64,000 nucleotides of DNA, taken from Tupaia tana (Eukaryota > Chordata > Mammalia > Scandentia > Tupaiidae). Position 1 is the first letter of the stretch. Every line of letters begins with the position of its first letter. A program made the position numbers and the translations under genes. The notes below the pieces were generated by a model, which ran no database searches, was not told where the DNA came from, and saw nothing but the letters and a program-made list of their open reading frames with translations. The stretch is from assembly GCA_026018925.1 (NCBI GenBank), contig JAKSZU010000005.1, positions 88,904,886 through 88,968,885 of the forward strand, given 5' to 3'. Of this stretch, positions 1 to 11,074 are shown in pieces.

Positions 1-300
1 GATTTTGATAAATGCTATGAAGGAAATAAACAGAATGATGTAATAAAAATTATATTAGCAGGTTAAGGGTGACATTATCAGGAAAGGCTTCAGTGAGAAG
101 ATGATTTGTAATTAAGGCCAAAGATAAGAATACAGTCATATTACAACAAGGAAAAGAACATTTGACATATATGTGACCAAAAAAAATCCTTACAAAGAGG
201 TAGTCAGTCTATTATAATCAAAGATGCCCAAGATCGAAGAATAGACATAGATCTGAGAAGATTAAACCTACAAACTGAGGACATTAATAATCTTAATTTT

Positions 301-454
301 TTTTTTTGAAGAGGTTTTTTGCTATAGGGCATGTGTGCTCACCAGAAAGACAGAGAGAGACAGAGAGACAGAAAGCGAGAAATCACCTCCCACGGGGGAT
401 GGTCACACCACAATCCCTTCCAGCAACATAGCCATTATGCCAACTGCTGGTCCC
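301..454 (-). mobile_element. SINE family A, internally deleted
   Basis: The 3' end, CT-rich part and first part of the body are present in reverse complement, then the sequence jumps straight to the first bases of the tRNA-like head. About 100 bp of body and head are missing. AATCTTAA before the T-run and AATCTTAG after the element look like a target-site duplication, so this was one insertion that later lost its middle. Confidence 0.88.
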
Positions 455-805
455 AATCTTAGTTAATTTCTTATATATTGTGCATGGTTAGCTTTAGCTG
501 CAAAGAGTTATTAGAAACAAATTTAATGGGGACATATTTTTTGATTCCCTGCTTGAGAAATATTCTTTGAAACAAACACATTTAATCAGTTATGTACATT
601 ATACCTGAGTTTTGTTCCTTTTTATACCTTTTACTTGATAACATCTTTCTGCTAACTTGTGTGGAATACTACAATTGAGGAAAGGTGAAAATGTAAATAT
701 CAGATGCAAAAATCTAATTATTTTTCAAATTATATCACTTGGTAGTGACCATATGGATTGTTGTGTTAAAAAACAAAAACAAAAACAGAAACAGAAAACA
801 AACCA
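455..805. other. Non-coding stretch, no feature seen
   Basis: AT-rich sequence between two SINEs with no repeat, reading frame or RNA structure that I recognise. It ends in an A-rich run of AAAAACAAAAACAG type just before the next SINE. Confidence 0.5.
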
Positions 806-1028
806 TTGGCGTGCTCTGTGGCCTAGGGGTTAACACAGATAGATCCTACTTGGCCCACCTCCCAGTTAGAGTTTTAGATCTGGTGGCTTGAGAAACACAC
901 TGAGCATGTGTGTAAGTGTGCCCAAAATCCCAAGAGGAAGAGGGAGGGCAAAAGATTATAGTATGTCTATTATCCTCTCCCTCTGTCTCTAACTCTCTCA
1001 GGCAAGCATGCATACCCTCTAACAAAAT
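806..1028 (+). mobile_element. SINE family C, old copy
   Basis: The tRNA-like head reads GTGGCCTAGGGGTTAACAC, followed by the shared linker (GGTGGCTTGAGAAACACACTG), a diverged body, a CT-rich part and an end resembling family A (GCAAGCATGCATACCC). The head differs from family A but matches copies near 37.3 and 62.8 kb. It is CpG-poor and diverged, so it is old. Confidence 0.75.
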
Positions 1029-1322
1029 CAATCAGTCAATCAATTTGAGAGTTATCTGAACAGATACAAAAAGTTGGAAGTAAACTTCCAACTCTCTACT
1101 GGCTGATATTTGGATTTCTCTCTATCTTGAATTAACAAAATAGGGCTCTCTAGAATTCTAGAAAGATCACTTCTGCTATACTACCTCCTGAGGCTTCTCT
1201 GTGAATCTAATAGTTTCAATGTGAATGAAATTGTTTTCCTTAATTATCAGACAACAAATCTTCTTAATCAAAATTTGTGTTTAAATTCCTTATCAAAAAT
1301 TGAATTATAAAAACAACATGTT

Positions 1323-1578
1323 GGTGCCAGCAGATGGCATAGTAACTAAGATGTTGGACTCCCACATGGCTGACCACAATTTGAATCCCAGACCTAATGA
1401 CTTGAAAATCACAGCGGCTATGTGTGCGTGCATACCCCAAATCTCCAGAAATAACTGGAGGAGAAAGGATTGTGGTGTGGCCACACCCCTGGGGGGAGGG
1501 GGTGATTTCTCACTTTCCCTCTCTTTGTCTCTCTTCAGTGAGTACATGAGCAGTACAGCAAAAAGAAAAAAAAAATAC
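1323..1578 (+). mobile_element. SINE family A, mid-age copy
   Basis: Complete head (GCCAGCAGATGGCATAGTAAC), linker, body with the CCCCTGGGGGGAGGGGG palindrome region, CT-rich part and A-rich tail. Most CpGs have decayed. The open frames on both strands here are translations of the SINE. Confidence 0.88.
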
Positions 1579-3341
1579 CTAAAAAAACTCAAAACACTAC
1601 ATGTGTTTGTTCACCTTCATCTACAACCAAATTTCTTACATTCCTCTCACTCTGTTGCCCTTTGCCTGTGCCCACTACAATTCCAAATCCATCGACTTTT
1701 CAAGAATCGTTCCACATCTTTACTTTTAACCACTCAAGTAAATCCTATTTATTTATTTAAATTTCACCTCTCTTAAGATAAAAATTGTGGTTAGCATTTC
1801 TTTTCTTCCAAATGTCACTACAAATAACTCCATTCTCTTTTTAATTCCAACAATTCTCATTAACTCAAAAGGAATATTTATTTTGACATCATGCTCCCTC
1901 ACTAAACTCTCTTTGTGACTTAACATTGTCCTCATGTAGGCGTATCAATGTCTTCCATTAATGTAAGAGGATGGATTGCCAAATACTAATTGAATCTTCG
2001 ATACATTCATTGTAAGATGTAAAGTGAAGGAGTATGGCTCAACTTTGTGTCTGAGAACTACCTTTGTGAGGTTAAGTCTCAGGAAATTCATCATATCTAA
2101 CAAATAAAAAGGCATATCATTCTCCATGTTTAGAGAAACGAGCTTTGAAAAATCCATTATAATAAAACTAATAGTGGGAATTGAGTTAAAGGCAGAACTG
2201 CACATCTCTTAGATTAGAATTCCATGAGCCTGGACCATTGTTTTTGTAGTCTGTATGTAAAATGACACTTGCAGAATGTCATAGATTGATTTCTGTAGCA
2301 GGGATAAATTGGATTGATTGAAAAGGATAGGTTAATACATGGGTGGTCTTGATGGAATTTTCCTCTACAGTTTAGTGAGCAATAAAACATTATTCTTTGG
2401 CCAAACCTTAGAAAACAGGAAGGATTTTAACAAATGGAAATGTAGAGGACACATTATTTCAAGCAGAGGTAATTATAGGAAAAAACATTTGAGGAAGCGA
2501 AGGCATGAGGTACAGTTTATTTTCACAAAGGTTATAAATAGTTGAGTGGATACTATGAGCAGAAAGTGGTTTAGATCACATTTTGAAATGCTCTAGAGAT
2601 TTTTTTTCTCTTAATTGAATCAGGGGATTTTGATCAGAGATGTGTTTTAAGGAGATCAATCTGTAAGTGGGACTCTAAAGGATGAATTAGAGCAGAAAAA
2701 ACAACTGGTGTTGGCAAGCCAATTATCAAGCCTTTATCACGGACAGAGTGAGAGGCACAGAAAAGTGGAAATGGATGGTGACAATGGAAAAGGATAAAAG
2801 AAAGGAAGGACATACAGGAAAACAAATAAGTAAACAACTAGTTGGAAAAAAAGGAGTTAGAAGAGACAGTAAAACAAGGTGACTTTAATTAAAGTGGCAT
2901 ACAGAAAGTCATTAAACACGTGTTTTCATTTTTAGGTCCTGATTACGACATTCACTTTCATATGTTGGCACACAGACCTGTGTGTGCTCATACAGGTGAA
3001 AATATTCTATTGAAAACAGCTCAAGAGCTGCATGATCAAACTACAGGATTATGATGACCAACTCATATTCTACCTCTTTTAGCGTGACAACTTACGTCTT
3101 CATTTTGTAATTTATTTTATCTTCAAATATTTTTTTTTAAAATGCTGTTTTAAAAATTTGGTGTTACAATTGTAATATCCTAGAGAATTTCCACCAGGGT
3201 CAGGAGACATATACATATACATACTAGCTGGCTGCTGTCATGACCATATATTGAATTGTCACAAAAGTCATGATATATGTTTCTATGTTTTTCTATGCAA
3301 AAATGAATCATAACTTTTCCAACAACACAATGTTTTGAGTA
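1579..3341. other. Non-coding stretch, possibly an ancient repeat near 2.6-2.8 kb
   Basis: AT-rich sequence with only short chance reading frames. Positions about 2635-2790 loosely resemble a common ancient mammalian repeat, but the match is too weak to name. Nothing else is recognised. Confidence 0.35.
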
Positions 3342-3357
3342 AAATGAAGCAGCCTTG

Positions 3358-3512
3358 GGATTAGCAGGTGGTGTGGTGGTTAAGGCACTGAACACTCCCA
3401 CATGGCCAACCACGTTTCGAGTCTCAGACCTGGTGGCTTGCTTCCTCCCTATCTCTCTCTCTCTCTGTATCTGTGGCCAAATTAAAATAAATGAATGAAT
3501 AAATAAAAATTA
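3358..3512 (+). mobile_element. SINE family B, host of a nested SINE
   Basis: The short family reads TTAGCAGGTGGTGTGGTGG, a B-box-like segment, then GGTGGCTTGC, a CT run and an AATGAATGAATAAAT tail. Its target-site duplication AAATGAAGCAGCYTTG lies at 3342-3357 and again at 3791-3806, beyond the family A copy inserted in its tail. Confidence 0.9.
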
Positions 3513-3763
3513 TTTTTAGAGGTTTTTGCTATAAAGCTCATGCACTCACCAGAAAGACAGAGACAGAGAGACAGAAGGCGAGAAATCACCACCCAGGGGA
3601 GATGGCTATGCCGCAATCCCTTCTCCTCCATTCTCCTCTCGGGTTCTTGGGGCATGCATGCACACGTGCCTGGTGTGAGTTTAAGCGAGCGGGTCTGAGA
3701 CTCGAACCACAGTGGACTACATGGGAGTTCAGCGACATAGCCATTATGCTAACTGCTGGTCCC
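3513..3763 (-). mobile_element. SINE family A nested in the tail of a family B copy
   Basis: Full-length reverse-complement copy running from AGAGGTTTTTGCTATAAAGC to CTAACTGCTGGTCCC. It sits inside the A-rich tail of the family B element, because the duplication of that older element encloses both. A-rich tails are known preferred targets for L1-driven insertion. Confidence 0.92.
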
Positions 3764-3830
3764 AGAATAAGTAAGATTTTTTTAAAAGAGAAATGAAGCA
3801 GCTTTGTAACAGGTCTAACCTTCTTCCTAG

Positions 3831-3886
3831 AGAGTAGCTATGCTACTCTTCTGTTTTGCAATATAAAACAGAAGAGTAGCATAGCT
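3831..3886. repeat. Perfect 22 bp inverted repeat (hairpin)
   Basis: The arm at 3836-3857 is the exact reverse complement of 3865-3886, separated by a 7-base loop at 3858-3864. A second, smaller palindrome (AGAGTAGC at 3831-3838 against GCTACTCT at 3842-3849) overlaps the left arm. No transposon ends are seen. A template-switch mutation is the simplest explanation; a small foldback RNA is possible. Confidence 0.95.
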
Positions 3887-4433
3887 TTCAGATTCTGGAA
3901 AAAAAATAGAGACAAATAGATGATAGACAGATAGAAAGCAGCTAATAAGGTGATTGTTTCTGCAAAATATAATACAATTTCCTGTTTGGGGCAGAGGTGC
4001 AAATATGAGATAGAATAGATAGTGTGATATTTTCATGTGAGAAATACTCAGTAAACAAAAAAATCAAAAAGGATGTTGAGTAGCTCACTACATAATAAAA
4101 TCACTACAACCAGATCACTTTATCTTATTTAGAATATGAAAGAAAGAGATGGATGTTCTAATAATTGCTATTATTTGTACAAGTTTATGAAGTGGACTGT
4201 TTGACACTGAAGGCACTGAATATTTAAGGACATAAAGTGAGCCCTTAAGTGATACACAGTCCTGAAAAAATTCCCCAAGGAAGGAATATCTCTAAAATCA
4301 AGATCGTTATATTGCTAATTTAATTCATATCTTTCGTAAAATGTAAACCCCTGCCCTTCCATTATGACTTTAGGTAGTATTACCTGGAAGGATATTAAAT
4401 ATTATATTTGGAAATTCCTGTCCACATCAAAAA
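3887..4433. other. Non-coding stretch, no feature seen
   Basis: AT-rich sequence between the hairpin and an AT microsatellite. I recognise no repeat family or gene. Confidence 0.45.
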
Positions 4434-4435
4434 TT

Positions 4436-4490
<55 letters not shown>
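4434..4490. repeat. (AT)n microsatellite
   Basis: Nearly pure alternating AT with one ATACAT interruption. Confidence 0.97.
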
Positions 4491-4492
<2 letters not shown>

Positions 4493-4504
4493 TGCATTTA
4501 TATA

Positions 4505-4960
4505 AATACTAACAATTCACAGAATGTTTATTGAATTATTAAGGTGTTCTAGGCACATTCCCAGGTGTCTAAAATATAAGACACAAAAATAGTTTATAAA
4601 ACCTGTTAATAGACAATAAACAATACACGTAAATGAACATATTTTATAGGTAATTTAAGAAAGTTACACATTGTATGGGACAATATGGAAGAGAATAACT
4701 GGGATTTTAATGTTTGGGGTAGCAGTGATGGCAGGTAGTACTCTTTGCAAAAATGATAGTTGAACAAAGTCTCTATGAGGCACAAGACAAAATTGACAAG
4801 ATGTGAAAGGAAGTGTACTCATTTTTAAGAAACCCTGAATAATGCAGGAAGTATTGGGATCATTTCACAAATATGTTAGGCTGTCCACCATAAAGATAGG
4901 AATATGAACTTTGGCAAAGGCTTTGAGTCTGTCTCTGGGGGGTACCATTTAGACTGCAGA
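4505..4960 (-). mobile_element. L2 LINE 3' end, ancient
   Basis: Read antisense, the landmarks follow the known L2 3' end in order: GTTTATTGAATTATTAAGG, TTCTAGGCACATTCCCAGG, AATAGACAATAAACAATAC, a segment like the 'tctctgaggaggtgac' part at about 4770, and GGCAAAGGCTTTGAG at about 4915. The divergence fits the old age of this family. The match is from memory of the consensus, not an alignment. Confidence 0.6.
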
Positions 4961-5918
4961 ATGAAAACATTAGGCACAGTTTGTATTGGAAACAGAGAAT
5001 ACACTGCTTCACGGTTATCACATTTCCTTTGAGGTGTTTGAATGCAGAATTTAATTAAAAAGTATCACAATTAGGTCATCAATACTCTCTACCACTAAAG
5101 TTATTACCATGCAGAAAACACAGACATTCCCCTTTGGAAGAAATTTTCCTACCGCATTGCCTAATTTCACCCATTTTTCTCCCCAAACTTCCATATTCTA
5201 ACAAATAAACTAAATAATAAAGATAAAGGAGAATTGTAGTGCCAGATGGGCTTAATAACCACCAGCAAAAAATTCATTAAAATTTAATAAAAATCAAGTT
5301 TCAGATAAAAATGTATGAAGATCTCCTGCTGCAGTGATCTTATTTATTTTTTTTAATCATTTTAGAGTTCTTATCTTAACCTTGAAAGCAATTAAGTGTT
5401 CCTGACAAATTTAGGATGAAGTCAAACAATTTGGCCTAACAAATATATAGCTCAGCAGAGTATGGATTTTGCTGTATATATGAACCATGTCGTCTGATTA
5501 TTACCACTGCATACAGAGTTATCTAAAAGAATAATTGCAAACACATCATAGTAAATTAATCACTCAATGTGTATATCAGGTATTTACTGAACAACTTTAT
5601 AATACAGTCTAATTGGTTTCTTTTATATTCCTCTCCTCTTTCTTTCCTTAAAGGCTGCTCACATTAATTTATTGTATTAAGTATATCCTTACTAACCTAG
5701 TAATAGTGACATTAAGGACTGAAACAATCAAGGAAATTCCCTCTATAGTAATTGTTTTCTGTCAGCCACTAAATCTACTGTCAAAGCATTCTTATGAACT
5801 ATGAGGGCTACACTAGATTTTTTAAAAACACATGGCCATTTTATTCCACAACTTTGATTAAATAAAAAACATACTATGCCATCTTTAACTGAATTTTTTT
5901 ATCGGATATATGATTATC
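4961..5918. other. Non-coding stretch, no feature seen
   Basis: AT-rich DNA with no recognisable repeat, long frame or RNA gene. Confidence 0.45.
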
Positions 5919-5931
5919 AAAATTGATTTTA

Positions 5932-6186
5932 GGGAACCAGCAGTTAGTGTAATGGCTATGTCGCTGGACTCCCACATAGTCAACCGCGGTTTGCATCCCG
6001 GACCCAGTGGCTTAAAACTCATGCCGGGCGCATGTGCGTGCGTGCCCAAGATCCCAAGAGGAGAATGGAGGAGAAGGGATTGCAGCGTGACCATCCCCCC
6101 CGGGGCTTGATTTCTCACTTTCTGTCTCTATGTCTCTCTCTGTCGGTCTGGCGAGCGCACGCGCCCTATAGCAAAAACCTCTCAAA
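5932..6186 (+). mobile_element. SINE family A, fairly young
   Basis: Complete copy with many CpGs and clear Pol III boxes. The target-site duplication AAAATTGATTTTA is at 5919-5931 and 6187-6199. The palindrome reads CCCCCCCGGGG here. Open frames on both strands are SINE translations. Confidence 0.95.
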
Positions 6187-6465
6187 AAAATTGATTTTAA
6201 TAAATTATTTAAAACATGCATTTTAGAAGAGTCTTTAAGGATTACCAGCTTCTCTTTTATTGGTAAACTTTGACCTGGATGATAGGAATAGTTTGGGTAT
6301 GTAAATGGTAATCTGTCACTTTCCTAAATTGTTATAAGATTCAGTAAGACATGAAAATATTTTGATGGAAATTGTACTTTTTACTTTCTTTTTTTCTGTA
6401 TGGCTCTTCTATAACACATAATTTACTCTGTGATTTAAATTTTTAAAAATTGATTTTTTCTTAAA

Positions 6466-6614
6466 GAATTATTTAATTTGATTTATTCATTCATATATTT
6501 TAATTTAACCAGAGAGAGACAGAGAGAGAGAGAGAGAGACTGAGAGAGAGAAAATGAGAAAACAAGCCACCAGGTCTGAGACTAGAACCATGGTCTTGGC
6601 TACCTACTGGTCCC
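6466..6614 (-). mobile_element. SINE family B
   Basis: Reverse-complement short SINE: ATTTATTCATTC tail, TTTTAATTTAACCAGAGAGAG, a GA-rich part, AAGCCACCAGGTCTGAGAC and TACTGGTCCC at its 5' end. The stretch corresponding to the first part of the tRNA head is shortened. Confidence 0.82.
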
Positions 6615-7023
6615 TAATTCTTTCTCTGTTGAGGGCAACTTTATTTTAGTCTGATCATCCTCTGCGTCCCTAATGCACGTTCTATAGTAAATAAAAGTAA
6701 CTTCTCAATTTTTTTCTTGTTGCTAATATGATGTTCATATCAACAGAGAAACATTTCTTACCTATTTGTGTGCACGTGTATGAGTATGTGTATTGCTGTC
6801 TGTCTGCTCTCTCTCATGCATTGTTGAACAAAAGGCAATGAATATATGTATTATAATCTACTCTTGCATATTTAATAAAATATCATTGCATAAAGAGCAT
6901 GACAAACTAACTGATCAGAATAGTTTAGGTAATACCAAATTTTACACTGAGAAAGTAAAGTCCAACATCACTGAATATATGAACACTTGTTTGACCAATA
7001 TAATTTTGAAAACCTAGTCTTTT
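6615..7023. other. Non-coding stretch, no feature seen
   Basis: Ordinary AT-rich DNA. A 74-codon open frame at 6793-7017 has no recognisable similarity and no supporting context. Confidence 0.4.
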
Positions 7024-7039
7024 AAAAAAACTAACTTAT

Positions 7040-7213
7040 GGGACCAGCAGGTGGTGTGGTGGTTAAGGTGCTAGACACTCCCACATGGCTGACCATAGTT
7101 CGAGTCCTGAACCTGGTGGCTTGCTTTCCCACTTTCTCTGTCTCTTTCTCTCTCTGTATGTGTCTCTCTCTGGTCAAATTAAAATGAATGAATGAAAAAA
7201 ATTAAATAAATAA
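7040..7213 (+). mobile_element. SINE family B
   Basis: GGGACCAGCAGGTGGTGTGG head, GGTTAAGGTGCTAGACTCCC, B box GTTCGAGTCC, CT-rich part and GGTCAAATTAAAATGAATG tail. An imperfect target-site duplication of AAAAAACTAA type lies at about 7024-7038 and 7216-7227. Confidence 0.92.
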
Positions 7214-8101
7214 TGAAAAAACTAATATGTTTTATGAAGGTATGATATATATGAAAAATGGTAGCTTAACATTTTGGAACTAATATTTAAAAGTCAATTT
7301 TAGTGTCTGGAGTAAAAACACTCAATTGATTGATAAAAATATATTTTACAAACAAACATGTTGTGTGTTTTTTTCCCTCCTTCAAAATAAAATACTCATA
7401 ATAACAAAGACCACTATATTTTGAGTAAGGACTTGTCAGTCAGATACCAATTTAATTCATTTGCCTTAATTAATAATAATCTTGTCGAGGTAAATTCTGT
7501 TTAGACTTTTGATTTCTTAATTATTTTCTAGATAATGTACTGTGGAATACATTACAATATTAGCATTTCGTGAGTTACCTGAAGCCTAATTTTTCCAGGC
7601 AACTCACAATTTAAAATTTATTCTCATGAGTATTTTTTCATTTTATTTTGCTCTTATGAGAGGAAATAGAGAACAGTGATTCAATTTTAAAAGACTATTA
7701 TAGCAGTGGTACAATCAGATTATTAAACTGGGGTTGGCAATTAGACAAAAATATATTGAAAACTGCCTTGATTACTTATTTTAAATGTATAATAATAATA
7801 ATGTTTTATTTTTAAAGATATTTTGAAGATTTAATGAAATAATAAAAGTAAACTTCTTGTCCCAGTGACTGGTTCATGGGACTAAATAAATTTGAATTAA
7901 TAATATTGTTTTTATTTATGTTATTGATGACAAGGATCATTTAAATAGTATTCCAATCATTTCCATATTTTTCATATTGGAGGTCAATTTGTCCCATTAG
8001 AATACATAATTATTCATTGGAAGCTAGTATTTCCTATATAACTACATGATAGCCTAATCATAATTTTTAAAATGTCACCTGGAAGTGAGGTTAATGACTA
8101 T
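7214..8101. other. Repeat-poor non-coding stretch
   Basis: About 0.9 kb of very AT-rich DNA with short AT and AATAAT runs and no recognised repeat or gene. Confidence 0.45.
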
Positions 8102-8119
8102 AAAAAGTATGTAGTTCCT

Positions 8120-8382
8120 GGACCAGCAGTTAGCGTAATGGCTATGTCGCTGGACTCCCACGTAGTCGATCGCGGTTCGAGTCCCGGACCCGGCGGCTTA
8201 AACTCACGCCGGGCGCATGTGCGTGCGTGCCCAAGATCCCGAGAGGAGAATGGAGGAGAAGGGATTGCAGCGTGGCCATCCCCCCTGGGGGGTGATTTCC
8301 TGCTTTCTATCTCTCTGTCTCTCTCTGTCTGGCGAGCGCACGCGCCCTATAGCAAAAACCTCTCCAAAAAAAAGAAAAAAAA
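8120..8382 (+). mobile_element. SINE family A, very young reference copy
   Basis: Best-preserved plus-strand copy. A tRNA-like head carries an A box (TAGCGTAATGG, about 8131) and a B box (GGTTCGAGTCC, about 8173). Next come the linker GGCGGCTTAAACTCACGCC, a GCGTGCGTGCCCAAGATCCC motif, a GGAGAATGGAGGAGAAGGG block, the CCCCCCTGGGGGG palindrome, a CT-rich part, CCCTATAGCAAAAACCTCTCC and an A tail. No TTTT run interrupts the sense strand, so Pol III could read through it. A clean 18-base target-site duplication flanks it at 8102-8119 and 8383-8400. Nearly all CpGs survive. Confidence 0.97.
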
Positions 8383-8400
8383 AAAAAGTATGTAGTTCCT

Positions 8401-9589
8401 TTATTACTGAGGTTTTACCTTAGGCCAAGGAGAAAAATATGAAGCTCTTTTTAAAGATGGAGAAACATGTGCTTTCATTTCTCCCTGACAGTATAGAAAG
8501 GGGTGGCGGATATTGTAATGGAAAAACTGTAAAGAAAATGACACCTAAGTTACACATCACTTTCATATAACCCCATTTGTCACTGGCCCCTACTTTAAGT
8601 CACTTCTGATGGTTAATTTTTCACCTGCAAAATGAACAGCTCTCGTCTTCCCCTCGCCCGCCCTTGCTCCCTGCTCTGTATGACGACCTCGCGTCTTACG
8701 GTTCAGGCATTTTTGCCATGAAGAGTGTTCTTGTGTATTCAGGCCAGCGCCTCATGTATTTACGACTATTTTTCTTTTCTCAATTTCTGACCAAGAAGAG
8801 AACAAGGCCTGATGAATGTCAAGTAACCAGGAGATATAAATACCAAGTTGGTCTGACTGACACAAGAGAGGTGAATTATTGAACATAAATGGATCATGTC
8901 AGCAAAGAACTGTGACTGGAATTTATAATAGTTTATACTGCTTTTCCTATTAGGTGATTGGAAATGGAAAAAATACTGATACAATGATTAAATTCTACAT
9001 GTAAAGCAGAACAATAAATAATTATAAACCAAATAAAATCAATACCTTAGTAGCATATGCTGAATAATTAAAATGTAATCTGTTGGGTGAAATATACACA
9101 CTGTTTACTTTTAGTCTTACATGAATGTTTAAATATTGACTTTATGACTCATAAGGTATTTAAGTCCCATAAGTAAACTAGATATAACTGATACAATCAA
9201 ATTAAATATATATTTAGAAGCATAATCTCATTATTATCCTAGTAAAAATTGCTTAGGTTCCTATTACATTTTATATACGAATAAAACTAGAAAAAGTATT
9301 TTTTATTCTTCTGTAAAAGGCATTATAGATGTATTTATTTTTAAACACTTCTTTATTCACATATTTTTTATTAAGTGATATCAGTATATTCTCATTCATC
9401 TACTTGACAAGTAGCACATATTATTAGCTAGTATACATGGGACTTTTAAAGTTGCATTTGTCAGTGTCTCATTTAGAGGATGAAAAACTAAGAGCTGTGA
9501 TTCTATTTCTGGAGAATGTCCTTATTAATTATGACTCATCTCCTAATGAGAGAATTAGACAGGAAAAAAGTACTTAAAAATTGATATTT
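8401..9589. other. Non-coding stretch with a possible MIR scrap
   Basis: Mostly featureless. Positions about 8595-8640 (TCACCTGCAAAATGAACAG) faintly resemble the 'atctgtaaaatgggg' core of an antisense MIR. The locally GC-rich patch at 8640-8700 is too short to be a CpG island. Confidence 0.3.
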
Positions 9590-9832
9590 TGGGGTGAGGC
9601 GGTAATGTGTTGGTTAGGGTGACTGGATCACACATGGCCGACAGCATGGTTCAAGTACCAGACCTGGTGGCTTTACAAACACCCTGTGTACTTGAAATCT
9701 CAAAATGAAAGAGTAATGGTGGAGAAGGGATTGAGACATGACCATATTCCACTGGGGACTTCTTTTTTCCTCTCTGTTTCTCTATTTCTCTCTCTGAAAA
9801 GTATATAGTTTCTGTGGCAATTAAAAAAAAAG
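9590..9832 (+). mobile_element. SINE family A, old
   Basis: Diverged copy: GTTGGTTAGGGTGACTGG head, CCAGACCTGGTGGCTTTACA linker, GGTGGAGAAGGGATTG body, CT-rich part and A9 tail. All characteristic blocks occur in order. Confidence 0.78.
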
Positions 9833-9924
9833 AGCTAAATGTAGAATCTTAATATTCAATAAAATTGCTGTCACTATTTAATTCACTAGTAGAACATACA
9901 GGAGACCAACACAAAGTCTTGTAT

Positions 9925-10090
9925 TTCAGTGCAGTTGTGTCCAGTAGAATTTTCTGCATTGACGTGTTATATAATCTGAGCAGTCCAATACCATAATTGC
10001 TAATCAGATTAAGTTATTTAGCCATTGAGATATGGCCTATGTGACTGAACACTTGAATCTTGAATTTTATTTCATTTTAATTAATTTAAA
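9925..10090. mobile_element. hAT-like DNA transposon remnant
   Basis: TTTCAGTGCAGTTGTGTCC at the left, GCCATTGAGATATGGCC and AATTTTATTTCATTTTAATTAATTT in the middle follow the order of a common mammalian nonautonomous hAT family that begins CAGTGCTGTCCAATAGAA. The exact family name is not certain and the right end is not clear. Confidence 0.5.
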
Positions 10091-10242
10091 AATAATGTGC
10101 AATAAACATGTGTAGCTTTTGTCTATTTGTGGCATTCATATTGGATGCTAATATATTATGTAATGTATATGTAATATTTTATAAGTATATGAAATATAAT
10201 GTATACCAAATAGTTAATACAGAATACAAATATAATAGATAT

Positions 10243-10300
10243 ATTATATATATATATATATATAATATATATATATATACATGTATATATATATATATAC
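10243..10300. repeat. (TA)n microsatellite
   Basis: Alternating TA with a few C and G interruptions. It produces a spurious Tyr-Ile-rich reading frame. Confidence 0.95.
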
Positions 10301-10439
10301 TCTTAGTCTAAAAAAGATTGCAAGGTTGCAAAATAGTACTACTATACACTCTTACAAAAACATTACAATTTTATATTAAATTATAATTTTCAAAGAAAAA
10401 AAAGCACTGGTGCATTATTAAAGCATAGTGTTCATGTAA

Positions 10440-10990
10440 ATTCACCTGTATTTTTACTCATGTTCTTTTATTTTGTTCCAGAATTCAAAGTAAGCTTCCA
10501 TATGGCATTTGGACTTAATTTCTCTTTAGTCTCTTCTAATCCATGCCAGTCTTTAGTCACTCCTGGCATTTGATGACATTGCCACTTTTTGAAAAATGAT
10601 TGTTTTTCATATTTTATTTTCCATTTTGTAGAATAGCTTTCATGTTGTGTTTATCTAGCATTCTCTTATCATTACATTGAAGCTATGCCTTTTTGGCAAG
10701 AACATTATAGAAGTTATGGTCTTCTTAGCGTATTGCATAAGAGAATAATACATCATGTTGAAATTTTGTTATTATTGGAAATGTTATCTTTATTCAGTTG
10801 GTTGAGGGACTTTAGGAAAAATTTTCCACCATAGAGATATTATGTTTTCCCTTGTAATTATCTTCAGATAATTTGAATACACTAATTTATTATTTTCACT
10901 CACACTTTTGCTCAATAAATGAATTCATAGATATTTATTTGATTCTTTGGATTATAATATAGTACTTTCATTTTATTTTATTATTCAAAT
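10440..10990 (-). mobile_element. Old L1 3' untranslated region
   Basis: Antisense landmarks of an old L1M-type 3' region appear in order: TTTTGTAGAATAGCTTTCATG, GCCTTTTTGGCAAGAACAT, ATTCAGTTGGTTGAGGGAC and TTTTCCCTTGTAATTATCTTC. The divergence is high. The call rests on remembered consensus order. Confidence 0.5.
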
Positions 10991-11009
10991 TTTTCTATTT
11001 TTGAATTAT

Positions 11010-11012
11010 ATA

Positions 11013-11072
<60 letters not shown>
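11010..11072. repeat. (TA)n(TG)n(GA)n compound microsatellite
   Basis: TATATATATG, then TA repeats, then a pure GA run of about 28 bases. Confidence 0.95.

Positions 11073-11074
<2 letters not shown>

Noticed and set aside
2600-2800. Possible ancient repeat
   Set aside because: The resemblance is loose and I cannot name a family or define ends.
8120-8200. Possible tRNA gene, because of good A and B boxes
   Set aside because: The cloverleaf does not close: there is no proper acceptor stem or anticodon arm, and the sequence continues into a SINE body with target duplications.
8595-8640. Possible antisense MIR core
   Set aside because: Only a short stretch resembles the MIR core and the rest of the element cannot be followed.
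8640-8700. GC-rich patch with several CG dinucleotides considered as a CpG island or promoter
   Set aside because: Only about 60 bp, with no nearby gene or long CpG-rich extent.
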